Origin: Anagrus nilaparvatae
Lineage: Eukaryota > Arthropoda > Insecta > Hymenoptera > Mymaridae
Assembly (NCBI GenBank): GCA_022575985.1
Contig: JAKSXM010000103.1
Location: 186,001-250,000 of the forward strand
Reading direction: 5' to 3'
Length of the DNA: 64,000 bases
The position numbers and the translations under genes were made by a program. This document shows positions 39,745 to 51,738 of the stretch, in pieces (the first letter of the stretch is position 1; each line of letters starts with the position of its first letter). Below the pieces are notes generated by a model that saw only the letters and a list, made by a program, of their open reading frames with translations, searched no databases and was not told where the DNA came from.

Positions 39745-40229
39745 GAATAAATATTTCAATATTAAAAAAAAAACACTTTTATAAATAATATAAGCACTAA
39801 GTCAATTGCATGCGAAAATATTTTTAATTTGGTAATTAAAATTTTCAGTTAACAAATAAAAAATGATTGCTGTTAAAAATTTGTCTATAACTGCGGTACA
39901 GTAGTTCTTTTAGAATTTGGATGGTTATTTTATTTAATGGCTAATTCTGCACATAATAAATGCGTATCCATTTAGTAAAAAGTGAATCATGATTTTTAAC
40001 AGTGTATTTAATTCTTGTTTGCTCGCAGAAAAAGAAAATAATATAACATATAAATAATAATAAACAAATAAATAAATTATTATAACATCGTTAAGAACTT
40101 AATAATAACGAGATTTTTTAAATAAATAATAATTTTGTATTAAATCTTAACGACCTTCACGTGGTATTTAAAATTACACATTTTTTTGTTCATTTCTTGT
40201 TTTTGATATACATTTTTGTTTTTTCTTTT

Positions 40230-40461
40230 TTAGTACAGATAATTTTTAGGTACGTCCGCTGGTTGGCCGCATACACCATTGTATCGTAATTTTACATTCT
40301 CTTGGGTACGGCAAGTTTCAATATCTAGGAAACATTCGTTGCTGTAAGTTTTGTTGTCGGTTCCACAAACTGGATCGTAGTATGGTTGGCAAATTTTTTG
40401 GCACCCACGAAATTGAAATCCTTGAATGCATCGTTTGATTGGTACTACATAAACATGTTTT
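40230..40461 (-). CDS. Duplicated Kazal terminal exon 8, copy A
   Basis: The acceptor is intact and the stop TAA is at 40230-40232. It differs from B and C at one base, CTA versus TTA, both leucine. Its 3' flank is shared with B and C only up to position 39745, where the satellite begins. About 485 bp of flank remain, including a possible AATAAA at 39929-39934. Confidence 0.7.
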
Positions 40462-40559
40462 CTAAAAAAAATAAAATAAAATTTTAATTACAATTAAAGA
40501 TAAATTTGACAAATTTTTTAGAATGCAGTTTTTAAATAATCAATTTTTACTGCTTTAAA

Positions 40560-40770
40560 CCCTCTTATTAAAATAATTCCTCTCCTTTTTGTTGCATACT
40601 ACTCTGGTTCCCAAAACCTGAATTATTCTAAGTCTCTAAATCAGGTGTATTCTAAGCCCATATTCTGACCCCCCCCCTTAAATTAGACACATTTGAACCC
40701 CCCTCACCCTTAAATTGGGCACTTTTGACCCCTCTTGATTTTCAGATTTCCAGGGTACGTGCATGGAACA
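40560..40770. repeat. Dispersed C-rich repeat in the duplicated intron
   Basis: The segment has CTAAGTCTCTAAATC, a run of C, AAATTAGACACATTTGA and a second C run. It recurs in copy B (about 47543-47722) and copy C (about 51828-52037). A diverged copy in reverse orientation lies near 63240-63345. It is probably part of an unidentified transposable element. Confidence 0.6.
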
Positions 40771-40780
40771 TGTTTACATG

Positions 40781-41187
40781 CACTGTAAAAAGTAATTTTC
40801 TTAGATTTACAAAAAAAATAGAATTTTTTCGAAAAATTAGTAAATTTCTTTAAAAATTAGTAAATTTCAAAAAATTTTGTAAATATTGGATAAAAATCGT
40901 AAATTTATTAAATTTAGTATATTATCAAAAAATTTGAGAATTCACGATTTTTTTTGTGAATTTACGAAAAAAGTTGTATATTCACAACTATTTTTCATAA
41001 ATTTAGAACAATTTTTTTTAAATTTTTGAAAAAAAATGGTAAATTATCAATTTTTCTTGCGAATTAACAAAAAAACAATCGAGAATACTCGAATTTTTTG
41101 TTAATATACTAAATTTAGTAATTTTACGAATTTTTTCGAAAATGTTCTAATTATTTTGTTAATATAAGAAAGTTACTTTTTACAGTG
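40781..41187. mobile_element. MITE in copy A intron (407 bp)
   Basis: The element starts CACTGTAAAAAGTAA and ends with the exact reverse complement, TTACTTTTTACAGTG. It is flanked by TG on both sides. Copy B has the empty site (ACATGTGAATAG) with a single TG, which proves insertion and defines the ends. The interior has dense palindromic variants of TTCGAAAA and AAATTTAC. It has no coding capacity. Confidence 0.9.
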
Positions 41188-41280
41188 TGTGAATAGTAAA
41201 TTTATTCCACGTATCCATTACAAACATTCTAGATTGCTAAAGTCGGCTGTAAATAAGTCCCTAGTTTGAATTATAAAGAC

Positions 41281-41390
41281 CCATTTGATCCCACTCCTTT
41301 GATTTTGACTATTTGACTGCCCCTCCATCGTGACCATTTGACACCCTCCCTTGATCGTGGCTATTTGACCCTCCTCGATTGTAACCATTC
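41281..41390. repeat. Imperfect ~28-bp tandem repeat, copy A
   Basis: About four imperfect copies of TCGTGACCATTTGAC(A/C)CCTCC are present. Equivalent stretches lie in copy C (about 52532-52641) and, with about half the copies, in copy B (about 47909-47969). They lie in the intron between the last two Kazal exons. Confidence 0.7.
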
Positions 41391-41778
41391 ACGCAGAGGA
41401 TTAGACCCAGGACAATTGTCTCCAAGGAACCTCCCCTCCCCCAGGACATTTCCCCTCAAGATAGTCTAGTTTAATTTAGGAGTTCTGATGCGAGTATACC
41501 ATTTAGGAGCAATTGAAATTTTGGTTGTTTATTGCAAGGGTTTTATTCCCTGCCCCCCTTCAGTCCAGCTTAACTTTGGGGTAGGTGCGAATACACCATT
41601 TGCGGGTAAGTAAAATCAGAAAATTTTGTTTGTACATTTAGATGTAGGTACAAGTACACCATTGTGGGTCAAGTTTACGAGAATAAATAGTTCTCGGGTT
41701 GATTTATAGTAGTATAAAAATTATTTTTCGTCAAATAAGCCAATATCTAAAAATTAAAAACTTTTTTTGTATACATAC

Positions 41779-41955
41779 CCGCAATTTTCTCTCTTCATTT
41801 CACACTCATTCCTATAAAATTTGTTATCTGATCCACAAACAAATTGTCTTTCTTCATTGCAAACTTGGTTACATAAAGCTGTTGTAGGGCAATGTTGAGC
41901 TGAGACTTGAACAACCCTTTGACCACATGTTTCTTTTCGTAAATGACACAAGGAC
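41779..41955 (-). CDS. Duplicated Kazal exon 7, copy A
   Basis: The exon has intact acceptor and donor (GTATGT). It differs from copies B and C at one base, AGG versus AGA, both arginine. The encoded segment is therefore unchanged. It lies about 12.7 kb downstream of exon 6 in the direction of transcription. Confidence 0.7.
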
Positions 41956-43101
41956 CTATTAAAAAATTGCAATGATTAATTTTTTTATTTAAAAAAATAT
42001 TTTTTTCGTTTAATGGTTTGTTTTGTATTGCACAATATTTTGCGCGATAGATAAAAATTGTGTTCTACACATTACATTGTTGTCTGTGTTTACTGGTTTC
42101 GAAGGCTTAGCCTGATATAACACAGATTGTATTATTGTCTACATGCATGCGTAGTTCATCTTTAATAGTATGTTATGTGCACTACCAACGTGATAAAGAT
42201 AATCATGTCACTTAACAAACTTAATAAAATTAACAATTTAGCACATTCCATATCCAAGCGTACAAATTATAGATCAGTTTTTTTTTCATGTGTATAAAAT
42301 TACTCATAAAAGTTCAATTACTCATAAAAACATTTATTTATACGTGAATGTACCTATCCATTAAAGCTATATGAAGTGCTTACACGTTAATTGAAAAATG
42401 AAACATTGCTGCGTATTCTGCCTAATGTATTATTTTTTATTTTGCAGAATCATATTTACTTTAAAAATTAAAAATTTAACAGAATTGTTTTTGAGGGATT
42501 AGAATATAAAAGCTTTTGAAAATATTTTTATTTACCAGTTAATTTAAGTGGTATTAGATTTAAAATGTACTAAATTATTTGGACATTAAAATCATTTTTA
42601 ACTGTGATAGAGCCTCAGACTTTATTTGTTAAATTTTAGTTTATTGTTCTTAAAAACCAATTGTAAAACTTTTGATGCAAGGTTTAATTTAATTGTTTAA
42701 TTTAATTTAATTTTTTTTTTTTTAATCAATTTTTTGAAACCTTTAAATATATGTATAAAACTTTTTGAAAAGTAGCTATGTAGGAAGATTTTTGGGTTAA
42801 TCAACAAAGCAATTTTATGATATAAAATGACTTAAAAAATTAATCCATAAACTCTGCTGGACCAATCAGCTACGAAAAATAATTTTTTTTGGTAGCCAAA
42901 ACATTTTTGTAGAGATTGAATTGCAAACAGAAAAAATGGATACAAAAAAAATCAAGCGGGAAAATTGCTGTTAATTTAATCTTTGTACACCAAGTAAAAA
43001 AGAGGGTACCAAGCATACAAGAAACGTGATAAAGTAAATCACACCTTTTTTACGTTGAAAATAGATAATTAAAAATAAATGTTAATTTATAAATAATCGA
43101 A
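41956..43101. other. Non-coding part of copy A upstream of exon 7A
   Basis: AT-rich flank equivalent to the intron 5' of exon 7 in copy C. I see no exon in it. Copy B (48532-49654) and copy C (53208-54357) carry the same sequence with small substitutions. Reading frames here (for example on the plus strand near 48751 and 53427) are short and interrupted in copy A. Confidence 0.6.
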
Positions 43102-45351
43102 TTCGGTGAGATATGCCCATATATTACTCATTTCAACAAAATATATTCTTTTGTTTTTATTTTCTTTTTAAATAATTTCCTGAAAATTATTAATTTTTGG
43201 AAACCAATTCAAACTGCAAGCTTAAAAGACTCGAATTCCAAATACTCTAAGACACCATAAGATGCATCGATAGTAACTACTTGTATAATCTTGAAGAATA
43301 AGCAAATTTTTTCAAAAATTAGCCAACTTTTCGTTAAATATCTAAGGAAAAAATTGGAAAATTAAAATTTATTTAGCAGATTCCGATTCTGCATACTCGA
43401 AATCTGCATAAGGTATAGAAAATAATTTGTTGTTTAATCTAGAATATTTAGCAGATATTCCCGAAAATCGGCCATTTTGGTCCAATTACTTGGTCAATTG
43501 GTCTTGGTCTTGAATTTAAAAATTTAGTTAGCAGTTGGATTCTGCATAACCGAAAACCCCAAAATATATTTGGAATGTAATTTCTTCTATAATCCAGGAG
43601 ATTCGACATATTTTTTCGAGTTTTTTGTCCATATCTTGGCCAAAAATTTGAATTTAAAAATTTAGTTAACAGATACATTGGAAATAATCGCTTATAATAT
43701 ATATGATATCATGCGAATTTTTTCAAAAACTGGCCAATTATGGTCCGATTTATCGGCCAAAAATTTGAATTTAAAAATTTAGATAGCAAATTCGGATTCT
43801 GCATACTCGAAAACCCCAAAATATATTTAGAATGTAATTTCTTCTATAATCCAGGAGATTTGGCATATTTTTTCGAAAATTGGCCAGTTTTTTGTCCATT
43901 TCTGGGCCACAAATTAGAATTGAAACTTTTAGGGGTAGTTTTAGCTAATTTAAGGGTGATGTGTTAATAATTTATAAATAAAAATCAAAATTCTTGATTT
44001 GCGAACCAAAAAACCTATATGAGCATATCATGGACGCTTAAATTGCGAAAATAAAAAAAACACCCCTTTCGGGGGTAGTTTTAGCTATTTTAAGGGTGAA
44101 ATATTGATTATTTATGAAAAAAAAATTTGAAATTCTTTATTAAATGCCCAAAAAACGATAACAACGTACTTTGGACTTGTACAAATTCTTGATCAGCGAC
44201 CCAAAAAACCTATATAGACATACCCTGGATGCTAAAAGTACGAAAATAGATAAAAAAAACCCCCTTTTCGGGGATAGTTTTAGCTATTTTAAGGGTGAAA
44301 TATTGATTATTTATAAAAAAGAGGTCGAAATTCTTGATCAGCGACACAAAAAACCTATATAGGCATGCCCTGGATGCTAAAAGTACGAAAATAGATAAAA
44401 CACCCCCTTTCTGGGGGTAGTTTTAGCTATTTTAAGGGTGAAATATTGATTATATATAAAAAAGAGATCGAAATTCTTGATCAGCGACACAAAAAACCTA
44501 TATAGGCATACCCTGGATGCTAAAAGTACGAATAGGTAAAAAAAATAAGAGATTCGGCAAATTTTCTGGAAATTTGGCCAATTGTGGTCTAAAAAAAGGG
44601 TAGGGATGATATTGAGGTTAAATCCGATGAAAATTTCAATATTTGTGCCCCCATTAACCGCTAGGTACAGTTTGTATGCCAAAAAATTAAATTTAAAGCA
44701 ATAATTTAAAAGCGATTTAAAATATTTGATAAATTTTCTCAAAAATTGGCCAATTTTTTGGTCATAAATATGGGCAGGGATAAACCTGGAGTTAAATCGG
44801 GTTAAAATTTCAATTTTCGTGACCCCAAAAACCCCTAGAAACAGTTTTTATGCTAGAAAACTAAATTTAAAGCAATAATTTAAAAGCGATTTAAAGTATT
44901 TAAAGTATTTAAATCGCTTTTTAAATCGCTAATTTTTTAAATCGTGTCGTCAGCCCCTCGAATGAATAGACATCTATAAATTATAGTAAAATCTTTTTTA
45001 TGTATAATAATGGTTAAAAAAAGGTTGTTTTTTAAAATCTAAAGTTGATTCGCGCGTTTGCAACGATTAAAATCTTTAAAATTTATGATCACTGATCCTT
45101 TGATACTTAAGTTTTTTGGTGTGCTGATTTTTTGACCCTTTTTCCGGAAAATGGTCACGTTTTTCACCATAGCCTAATTTAGGTAATTTTTGGCCATTTT
45201 TTTTAATATTTTGAGTTCCCATTAAAATGGGCTACAGCGAGAAAAATTAAACATTAAAAACTACTAACATTTCCGGAATCTGAGCACCCAAAAATATTAT
45301 ACCCAACTTTATTCCGGGAATGCAAAATATTAAAAAAATAGCTGAAAATTA
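43102..45351. other. Block specific to copy A, built of local tandem repeats
   Basis: About 2.25 kb are present only in copy A. They contain three local repeat sets: a roughly 257-bp unit (CCCCAAAATATATTT and TAATCCAGGAGATT, near 43545 and 43801); a roughly 144-bp unit (GGATGCTAAAAGTACGAA, at 44228, 44373 and 44516, with TTTTAGCTATTTTAAGGGTG); and a roughly 180-bp dimer (GGCCAATT, AAATTTAAAGCAATAATTTA, at 44570-44920). The longest reading frame (121 codons, minus strand, 44377-44742) runs across repeat units and has no recognisable features. Confidence 0.75.
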
Positions 45352-45450
45352 CCTAAATTTAGTAAATATACGATTTTTTTCGAAAATTTACTAATTTTTC
45401 AAAAATGTTCTAATTTTTTTGTTAAGATAAGAAAGTTACTTTTTACAGTG
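45352..45450. mobile_element. MITE right-end fragment, copy A
   Basis: Only the right end of the CACTGTAAAAAGTAA family is present, ending TTACTTTTTACAGTG at 45450 followed by TA. The left end is missing. Confidence 0.75.
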
Positions 45451-46030
45451 TAATATATTATGGTTTAAAATAAGTAAAAATATCTAAACTTCAATGTTCG
45501 CGATTTCATTTTCGACTATGGACAAAATATTATTAATTATTCCTAAATTATTGAGATTGTAAAAGGTAAGCAGTAATAAAATTAACAGTAATTAATATAT
45601 ATAATATATGCTTTTATTAAATATAGTAAAAAAGTAAACAAATGAAAAATTAGATAAATAATAATAAAAAATAAACAATGCGCATAAATATAAGTTTCGA
45701 TAATAAATTAACGGTATATGAGATGAGAATTCTAAATGTTTAAGTAAAAAAAAAAAATTACAAATATTACATTTTATATTTAAAGTTCTTATAATTAAAT
45801 TACATAATTATAAATTTACAAAAAAATTTTTTAATATAAAATTTATCAATCCTAAAAAAAAACAGTTAATAAAAATCTTGTTTATAACGAAACATTAATA
45901 TGAATATTTTTATTATACATCACATTTATATTTTATTTTTATACTTTTTTAAAAAAATATAAAATTGCAGATTGAATTTTAGAATAAATTTATTGAATAC
46001 ACTGCCTGGCATATAAAAAAAATTGCTTGA

Positions 46031-46215
46031 ATTCCCAATTACTAAATGAAATTAGGTGCCTATTACCAAAAAAATAAAATAACCAAAATCTTAGCTCATA
46101 TTTAATCAGTTTTAAGTATATATATGGGCTCCTATGGAGAAAATTTTTGGTGTTTATAGAGATTTGTTTTATTTTTTTGGTAATCAGCACCTAATTTTAT
46201 TTAGTAATTGGGAAT
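46031..46215. mobile_element. Small foldback MITE, copy A (185 bp)
   Basis: The two ends form an inverted repeat of about 50 bp: ATTCCCAATTACTAAATGAA on the left against ATTCCCAATTACTAAATAAA read from the right. The repeat continues into AATTAGGTGC and TTACCAAAAAAATAAAA. The loop is about 85 bp. The reading frame that crosses it is an artefact of the hairpin. Confidence 0.8.
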
Positions 46216-47215
46216 CAAATTGATTTTTTCTAAATATCTAACAGGCTAATATACAAATAATTTTAGAAAATTTAAAAGATATAAGACAAAAAAGTTTAAT
46301 AAATTAAATAAATAAATTAGTATTTTTTTTAAATATACCTAATTAAAAAATAAATAAAAATTAGCAAAATAAGATTTTTTAATTATTTGCATTTATTTTT
46401 TAAGTATTAAATTTTTTCAATAGTATGTAAATTGGCACTTTTTTATTTTTTTGGATAATTTACTGGAAGAATCATTTATGAAAAATCAGATTCAGAGAAG
46501 CATCTCTCAATTTTTGTAATTTTACTCATCTTTCACAACGTCCTATTTTTAAAAATAAATTAATAGGATTTTATATGCCACTAGTTTTTTACAAACAGAA
46601 AACCATAAAAAATTAATTTCATTTTAACAAAACCAATATTTTAATTTTATTACAAATCTTATATATTAATATTATTATTATAATTATTATTTTTTTTAAA
46701 TATCTATACATGTATTTTGCTAATAGTAAATAATAAATATTACAATATTAAAAAAAAAACACTTTTATAAATAATATAAGCACTAAGTCAATTGCATGCG
46801 AAAATATTTTTAATTTGGTAATTAAAATTTTCAGTTAACAAATAAAAAATGATTGCTGTTAAAAATTTGTCTATAACTGCGGTACAGTAGTTCTTTTAGA
46901 ATTTGGATGGTTATTTTATTTAATGGCTAATTCTGCACATAATAAATGCGTATCCATTTAGTAAAAAGTGAATCATGATTTTTAACAGTGTATTTAATTC
47001 TTGTTTGCTCGCAGAAAAAGAAAATAATATAACATATAAATAATAATAAACAAATAAATAAATTATTATAACATCGTTAAGAACTTAATAATAACGAGAT
47101 TTTTTAAATAAATAATAATTTTGTATTAAATCTTAACGATCTTCACGTGGTATTTAAAATTACACATTTTTTTGTTCATTTCTTGTTTTTGATATACATT
47201 TTTGTTTTTTCTTTT

Positions 47216-47447
47216 TTAGTACAGATAATTTTTAGGTACGTCCGCTGGTTGGCCGCATACACCATTGTATCGTAATTTTACATTCTCTTGGGTACGGCAA
47301 GTTTCAATATCTAAGAAACATTCGTTGCTGTAAGTTTTGTTGTCGGTTCCACAAACTGGATCGTAGTATGGTTGGCAAATTTTTTGGCACCCACGAAATT
47401 GAAATCCTTGAATGCATCGTTTGATTGGTACTACATAAACATGTTTT
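47216..47447 (-). CDS. Duplicated Kazal terminal exon 8, copy B
   Basis: The coding part is identical to that of copy C, with stop TAA at 47216-47218 and an intact acceptor before 47447. It carries the same 3' flank, including a possible AATAAA at 46915-46920. It could act as an alternative 3' end of the Kazal gene. Confidence 0.72.
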
Positions 47448-48354
47448 CTAAAAAAAATAAAATTTTAATTAAAATTAAAAATAAATTTGACAAATTTTTT
47501 AGAATGCAGTTTTTAAATAATTAATTTTTACTGCTTTAAACCCTTTGATTAAAATAATTCATCTCCTTTTTGCTGCATACTACTATGATTCCCAAAACCT
47601 GAATTATTCTAAGTCTCTAAATCCGGTATATTCTAAGTCCACATTTTGACCCCCCCCCCCTTAAATTAGACACATTTGACGGCCCCCTCCCCCTTAAATT
47701 GGGCACTTTTGACCCCTCTTGATTTTCAGATTTTCAGGGTACCCTCTCCCTATAAACATTTTCCATGTTAATAAAAAAAGCTTAGACCGAGTTTGTATAT
47801 AAACACAAACAACGTGCATGGAACATGTTTACATGTGAATAGTAAATTTATTCCACGTATCCATTACAAACATTCTAGATTGCTAAAGTCGCCTGTAAAT
47901 AAGTCAAGTATTTGACACCCTCCCTTGATCGTGGCTATTTGACCCTCCTCGATTGTAACCATTCACGCAGAGGATTAGACCCAGGATAATTCTCTCCAAG
48001 GAATCCCCCCTCCCCCAAGATATTTCCCCTCAAGATAGTCTAGTTTAATTTAGGAGTTCTGATGCGAGTATACCATTTGGGAGCAATTGAAATTTTGGTT
48101 GTTTATTGAAAGGGTTTTATTCCCTGACCCCCTTCAGTCCAGCTTAACTTTGGGGTAGGTGCGAATACACCATTTGCGGGTAAGTAAAATCAGAAAATTT
48201 TGGTTGTACATCTAGGTGTAGGTACAAGTACACCATTGTGGGTCAAGTTTACGAGAATAAATAGTTCTCGGGTTGATTTATAGTAGTATAAAAATTATTT
48301 TTCGTCAAATAAGCCAATATCTAAAAATTAAAAACTTTTTTTGTATATACATAC

Positions 48355-48531
48355 CCGCAATTTTCTCTCTTCATTTCACACTCATTCCTATAAAATTTGT
48401 TATCTGATCCACAAACAAATTGTCTTTCTTCATTGCAAACTTGGTTACATAAAGCTGTTGTAGGGCAATGTTGAGCTGAGACTTGAACAACTCTTTGACC
48501 ACATGTTTCTTTTCGTAAATGACACAAGGAC
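48355..48531 (-). CDS. Duplicated Kazal exon 7, copy B
   Basis: This is identical in all 177 bases to copy C, with the same acceptor and GTATGT donor. There is no copy of exon 6 between it and the terminal exon of copy C, so it could be used only if exon 6 is spliced past the C pair (or if exon 7C is joined to 7B, which is in frame but gives an odd cysteine pattern). Being intact does not prove use. It may be a redundant duplicate. Confidence 0.72.
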
Positions 48532-49654
48532 CTATTAAAAAATTGCAATGATTAATTTTTTTATTTAAAAAAATATTTTTTTCGTTTAATGGTTTGTTTT
48601 GTATTGCACAATATTTTGCGCGATAGATAAAAATTGTGTTCTACACATTACATTGTTGTCTGTGTTTACTGGTTTCGAAGGCTTAGCCTGATATAACACA
48701 GGTTGTATAATTGTCTACATGCATCCGTAGTTCATCTTTAATAGTATGTTATGTGCACTACCAATGTGATAAAGATGATCATGTCACTTAACAAACTTGA
48801 TAAAATGAACAATTTAGCACATTCCATATCCAAACGTACAAATTATAGATCAGTTTTTTTTCATGTGTATAAAATTACTCATAAAAGTTCAATTACTCAT
48901 AAAAACATTTATTTATACGTGAATGTACCTATCCATTAAAGCTATATGAAGTGCTTACACGTTAATTGAAAAATGAAACATTGCTGCGTATTCTGCCTAA
49001 TGTATTATTTTTTATTTTGCAGAATCATATTTACTTTAAAAATTAAAAATTTAACAGAATTGTTTTTGAGGGATTAGAATATAAAAGCTTTTGAAAATAT
49101 TTTTATTTACCAGTTAATTTAAGTGGTATTAGATTTAAAATGTACTAAATTATTTGGACATTAAAATCTTTTTTAATTGTGATAAAGCCCCAGAATTTAT
49201 TTGTTAAATTTTAGTTTATTGTTCTTAAAAACCAATTGTAAAGCTTTTGATGCAAGGTTTAATTTAATTGTTTAATTTAATTTAATTTTTTTTTTTTTAA
49301 TCAATTTTTTGAAACCTTTAAATATATGTATAAAACTTTTTGAAAAGTAGCTATGTAGGAAGATTTTTGGGTTAATCAACAAAGCAATTTTATGATATAA
49401 AATGACTTAAAAAATTAATCCATAAACTCTGCTGGACCAATCAGCTACGAAAAATAATTTTTTTTGGTAGCCAAAACATTTTTGTAGAGATTGAATTGCA
49501 AACAGAAAAAATGGATACAAAAAAAATCAAGCGGGAAAATTGCTGTTAATTTAATCTTTGTACACCAAGTAAAAAAGAGGGTACCAAGCATACAAGAAAC
49601 GTGATAAAGTAAATCACACCTTTTTTACGTTGAAAATAGATAATTAAAAATAAA

Positions 49655-49730
49655 TTTTTTCGAAAATTTACTAATTTTTCAAAAATGTTCTAATTTTTTT
49701 GTTAAGATAAGAAAGTTACTTTTTACAGTG
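49655..49730. mobile_element. MITE right-end fragment, copy B, at a deletion junction
   Basis: This is the same fragment as at 45450, shorter by about 20 bp on its left. Immediately to its left the Kazal-gene flank begins, so one end of the 2.3-kb difference between A and B lies inside this fragment. Confidence 0.75.
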
Positions 49731-50311
49731 TAATATATTATGGTTTAAAATAAGTAAAAATATCTAAACTTCAATGTTCGCGATTTCATTTTCGACTATG
49801 GACAAAATATTATTAATTATTCCTAAATTATTGAGATTGTAAAAGGTAAGCAGTAATAAAATTAACAGTAATTAATATATATAATATATGCTTTTATTAA
49901 ATATAGTAAAAAAGTAAACAAATAAAAAATTAGATAAATAATAATAAAAAATAAACAATGCGCATAAATATAAGTTTCGATAATAAATTAACGATATATG
50001 AGATGAGAAATTAAATGTTTAAGTAAAAAAAAAAAAAATTACAAATAATACATTTTATATTTAAAGTTCTTATAATTAAATTACATAATTATAAATTTAC
50101 AAAAAAATTTTTTAATATAAAATTTATCAATCCTAAAAAAAAACAGTTAATAAAAATCTTGTTTATAACGAAACATTAATATGAATATTTTTATTATACA
50201 TCACATTTATATTTTATTTTTATACTTTTTTAAAAAAATATAAAATTGCAGATTGAATTTTAGAATAAATTTATTGAATACACTGCCTGGCATATAAAAA
50301 AAATTGCTTGA

Positions 50312-50496
50312 ATTCCCAATTACTAAATGAAATTAGGTGCCTATTACCAAAAAAATAAAATAACCAAAATCTTAGCTCATATTTAATCAGTTTTAAGTAT
50401 ATATATGGGCTCCTATGGAGAAAATTTTTGGTGTTTATAGAGATTTGTTTTATTTTTTTGGTAATCAGCACCTAATTTTATTTAGTAATTGGGAAT
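50312..50496. mobile_element. Small foldback MITE, copy B (185 bp)
   Basis: This is the duplicate of the element at 46031-46215, identical by eye, carried along with the segmental duplication. It is absent from copy C because that copy ends before this point. Confidence 0.8.
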
Positions 50497-51206
50497 CAAA
50501 TTGATTTTTTCTAAATATCTAACAGGCTAATATACAAATAATTTTAGAAAATTTAAAAGAAATAAGACAAAAAGTTTAATAAATTAAATAAATAAATTAG
50601 TATTTTTTTTAAATATACCTAATTAAAAAATAAATAAAAATTAGCAAAATAAGATTTTTTAATTATTTGCATTTATTTTTTGTTGATTTAAGTATTAAAT
50701 TTTTTCAATAGTATGTAAATTGGCACTTTTTTATTTTTTTGGATAATTTACTGGAAGAATCATTTATGAAAAATCAGATTCAGAGAAGCATCTCTCAATT
50801 TTTGTAATTTTACTCATATTTCATAACGTCCTATTTTTAAAAATAAATTAATAGGATTTTATATGCCACTAGTTTTTTACAAACAGAAAATCATAAAAAA
50901 TTAATTTCATTTTAACAAAACCAATATTTTAATTTTATTACAAATCTTATATATTAATATTATTATTATAATTATTATTTTTTTTAAATATCTATACATG
51001 TATTTTGCTAATAGTAAATAATAAATATTACAATATTAAAAAAAAAACACTTTTATAAATAATATAAGCACTAAGTCAATTGCATGCGAAAATATTTTTA
51101 ATTTGGTAATTAAAATTTTCAGTTAACAAATAAAAAATGATTGCTGTTAAAAATTTGTCTATAACTAACTGCGGTACAGTAGTTCTTTTAGAATTTGGAT
51201 GGTTAT

Positions 51207-51212
51207 TTTATT
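51207..51212 (-). promoter_or_regulatory. Possible polyadenylation signal, copy C
   Basis: AATAAA on the minus strand lies about 300 bases after the stop codon of the terminal exon. The same hexamer is conserved in copy B (46915-46920) and copy A (39929-39934). In sequence this AT-rich a chance match is likely. Confidence 0.3.
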
Positions 51213-51506
51213 TAATGGCTAATTCTGCACATAATAAATGCGTATCCATTTAGTAAAAAGTGAATCATGATTTTTAACAGTGTATTTAATTCTTGTTTGC
51301 TCGCAGAAAAAGAAAATAATATAACATATAAATAATAATAAACAAATAAATAAATTATTATAACATCGTTAAGAACTTAATAATAACGAGATTTTTTAAA
51401 TAAATAATAATTTTGTATTAAATCTTAACGATCTTCACGTGGTATTTAAAATTACACATTTTTTGTTCATTTCTTGTTTTTGATATACATTTTTGTTTTT
51501 TCTTTT

Positions 51507-51738
51507 TTAGTACAGATAATTTTTAGGTACGTCCGCTGGTTGGCCGCATACACCATTGTATCGTAATTTTACATTCTCTTGGGTACGGCAAGTTTCAATA
51601 TCTAAGAAACATTCGTTGCTGTAAGTTTTGTTGTCGGTTCCACAAACTGGATCGTAGTATGGTTGGCAAATTTTTTGGCACCCACGAAATTGAAATCCTT
51701 GAATGCATCGTTTGATTGGTACTACATAAACATGTTTT
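51507..51738 (-). CDS. Kazal terminal exon 8, copy C: end of domain 8, domain 9, stop
   Basis: The acceptor TTTTTTTTAG precedes 51738 in phase 2, and the TAA stop is at 51507-51509. It encodes [11 protein letters not shown] (closing domain 8), then a complete Kazal domain, [20 protein letters not shown] and [12 protein letters not shown], closed by RYNGVC, with the tail [12 protein letters not shown]. This is the only domain contained in a single exon. P1 would be proline, which is poor for inhibition, so the last domain may serve another role. Confidence 0.88.

Larger units (their letters stand above)
39745..46731. repeat. Segmental duplication copy A (6987 bp)
   Basis: This is the first of three tandem copies of a segment carrying the two last exons of the Kazal gene. 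It matches copy B at an offset of 6986 bp through the terminal exon. It is longer than B because it contains a block at about 43.10-45.36 kb that is missing from B. Its left end coincides exactly with the satellite border. Confidence 0.92.
46732..51020. repeat. Segmental duplication copy B (~4289 bp)
   Basis: This copy matches copy A and, at an offset of 4291 bp, copy C. It lacks the MITE that A and C carry in the intron, and lacks the 2.3-kb block of A. It keeps the 1.37-kb tail (about 49655-51020) that is shared with A (about 45370-46731) but absent from C. It also has about 80 bp near 47741-47813 that A and C lack. Confidence 0.92.

Noticed and set aside
41699..41887. Plus-strand frame MIYSSIKIIFRQ... 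(also at 52951-53139).
   Set aside because: It is antisense to Kazal exon 7 and its intron; the minus-strand exon is clearly the coding one.
41754..41972. Treating the minus-strand frame starting MQFFNRSLC as a complete small protein.
   Set aside because: The methionine and next residues lie in the intron before a good acceptor; the phase and cysteine pattern fit an internal exon, with the frame continuing across the donor only by chance.
44377..44742. 121-codon minus-strand frame.
   Set aside because: It crosses several units of local tandem repeats, is absent from copies B and C, and shows no recognisable features.
45990..46190. 66-codon frame duplicated at 50271-50471.
   Set aside because: It runs through a small foldback MITE and its identity in two copies reflects the segmental duplication.
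48751..48939. 62-codon plus-strand frame (also 53427-53615).
   Set aside because: The equivalent sequence in copy A is interrupted, composition is AT-driven, and it lies in intronic flank.
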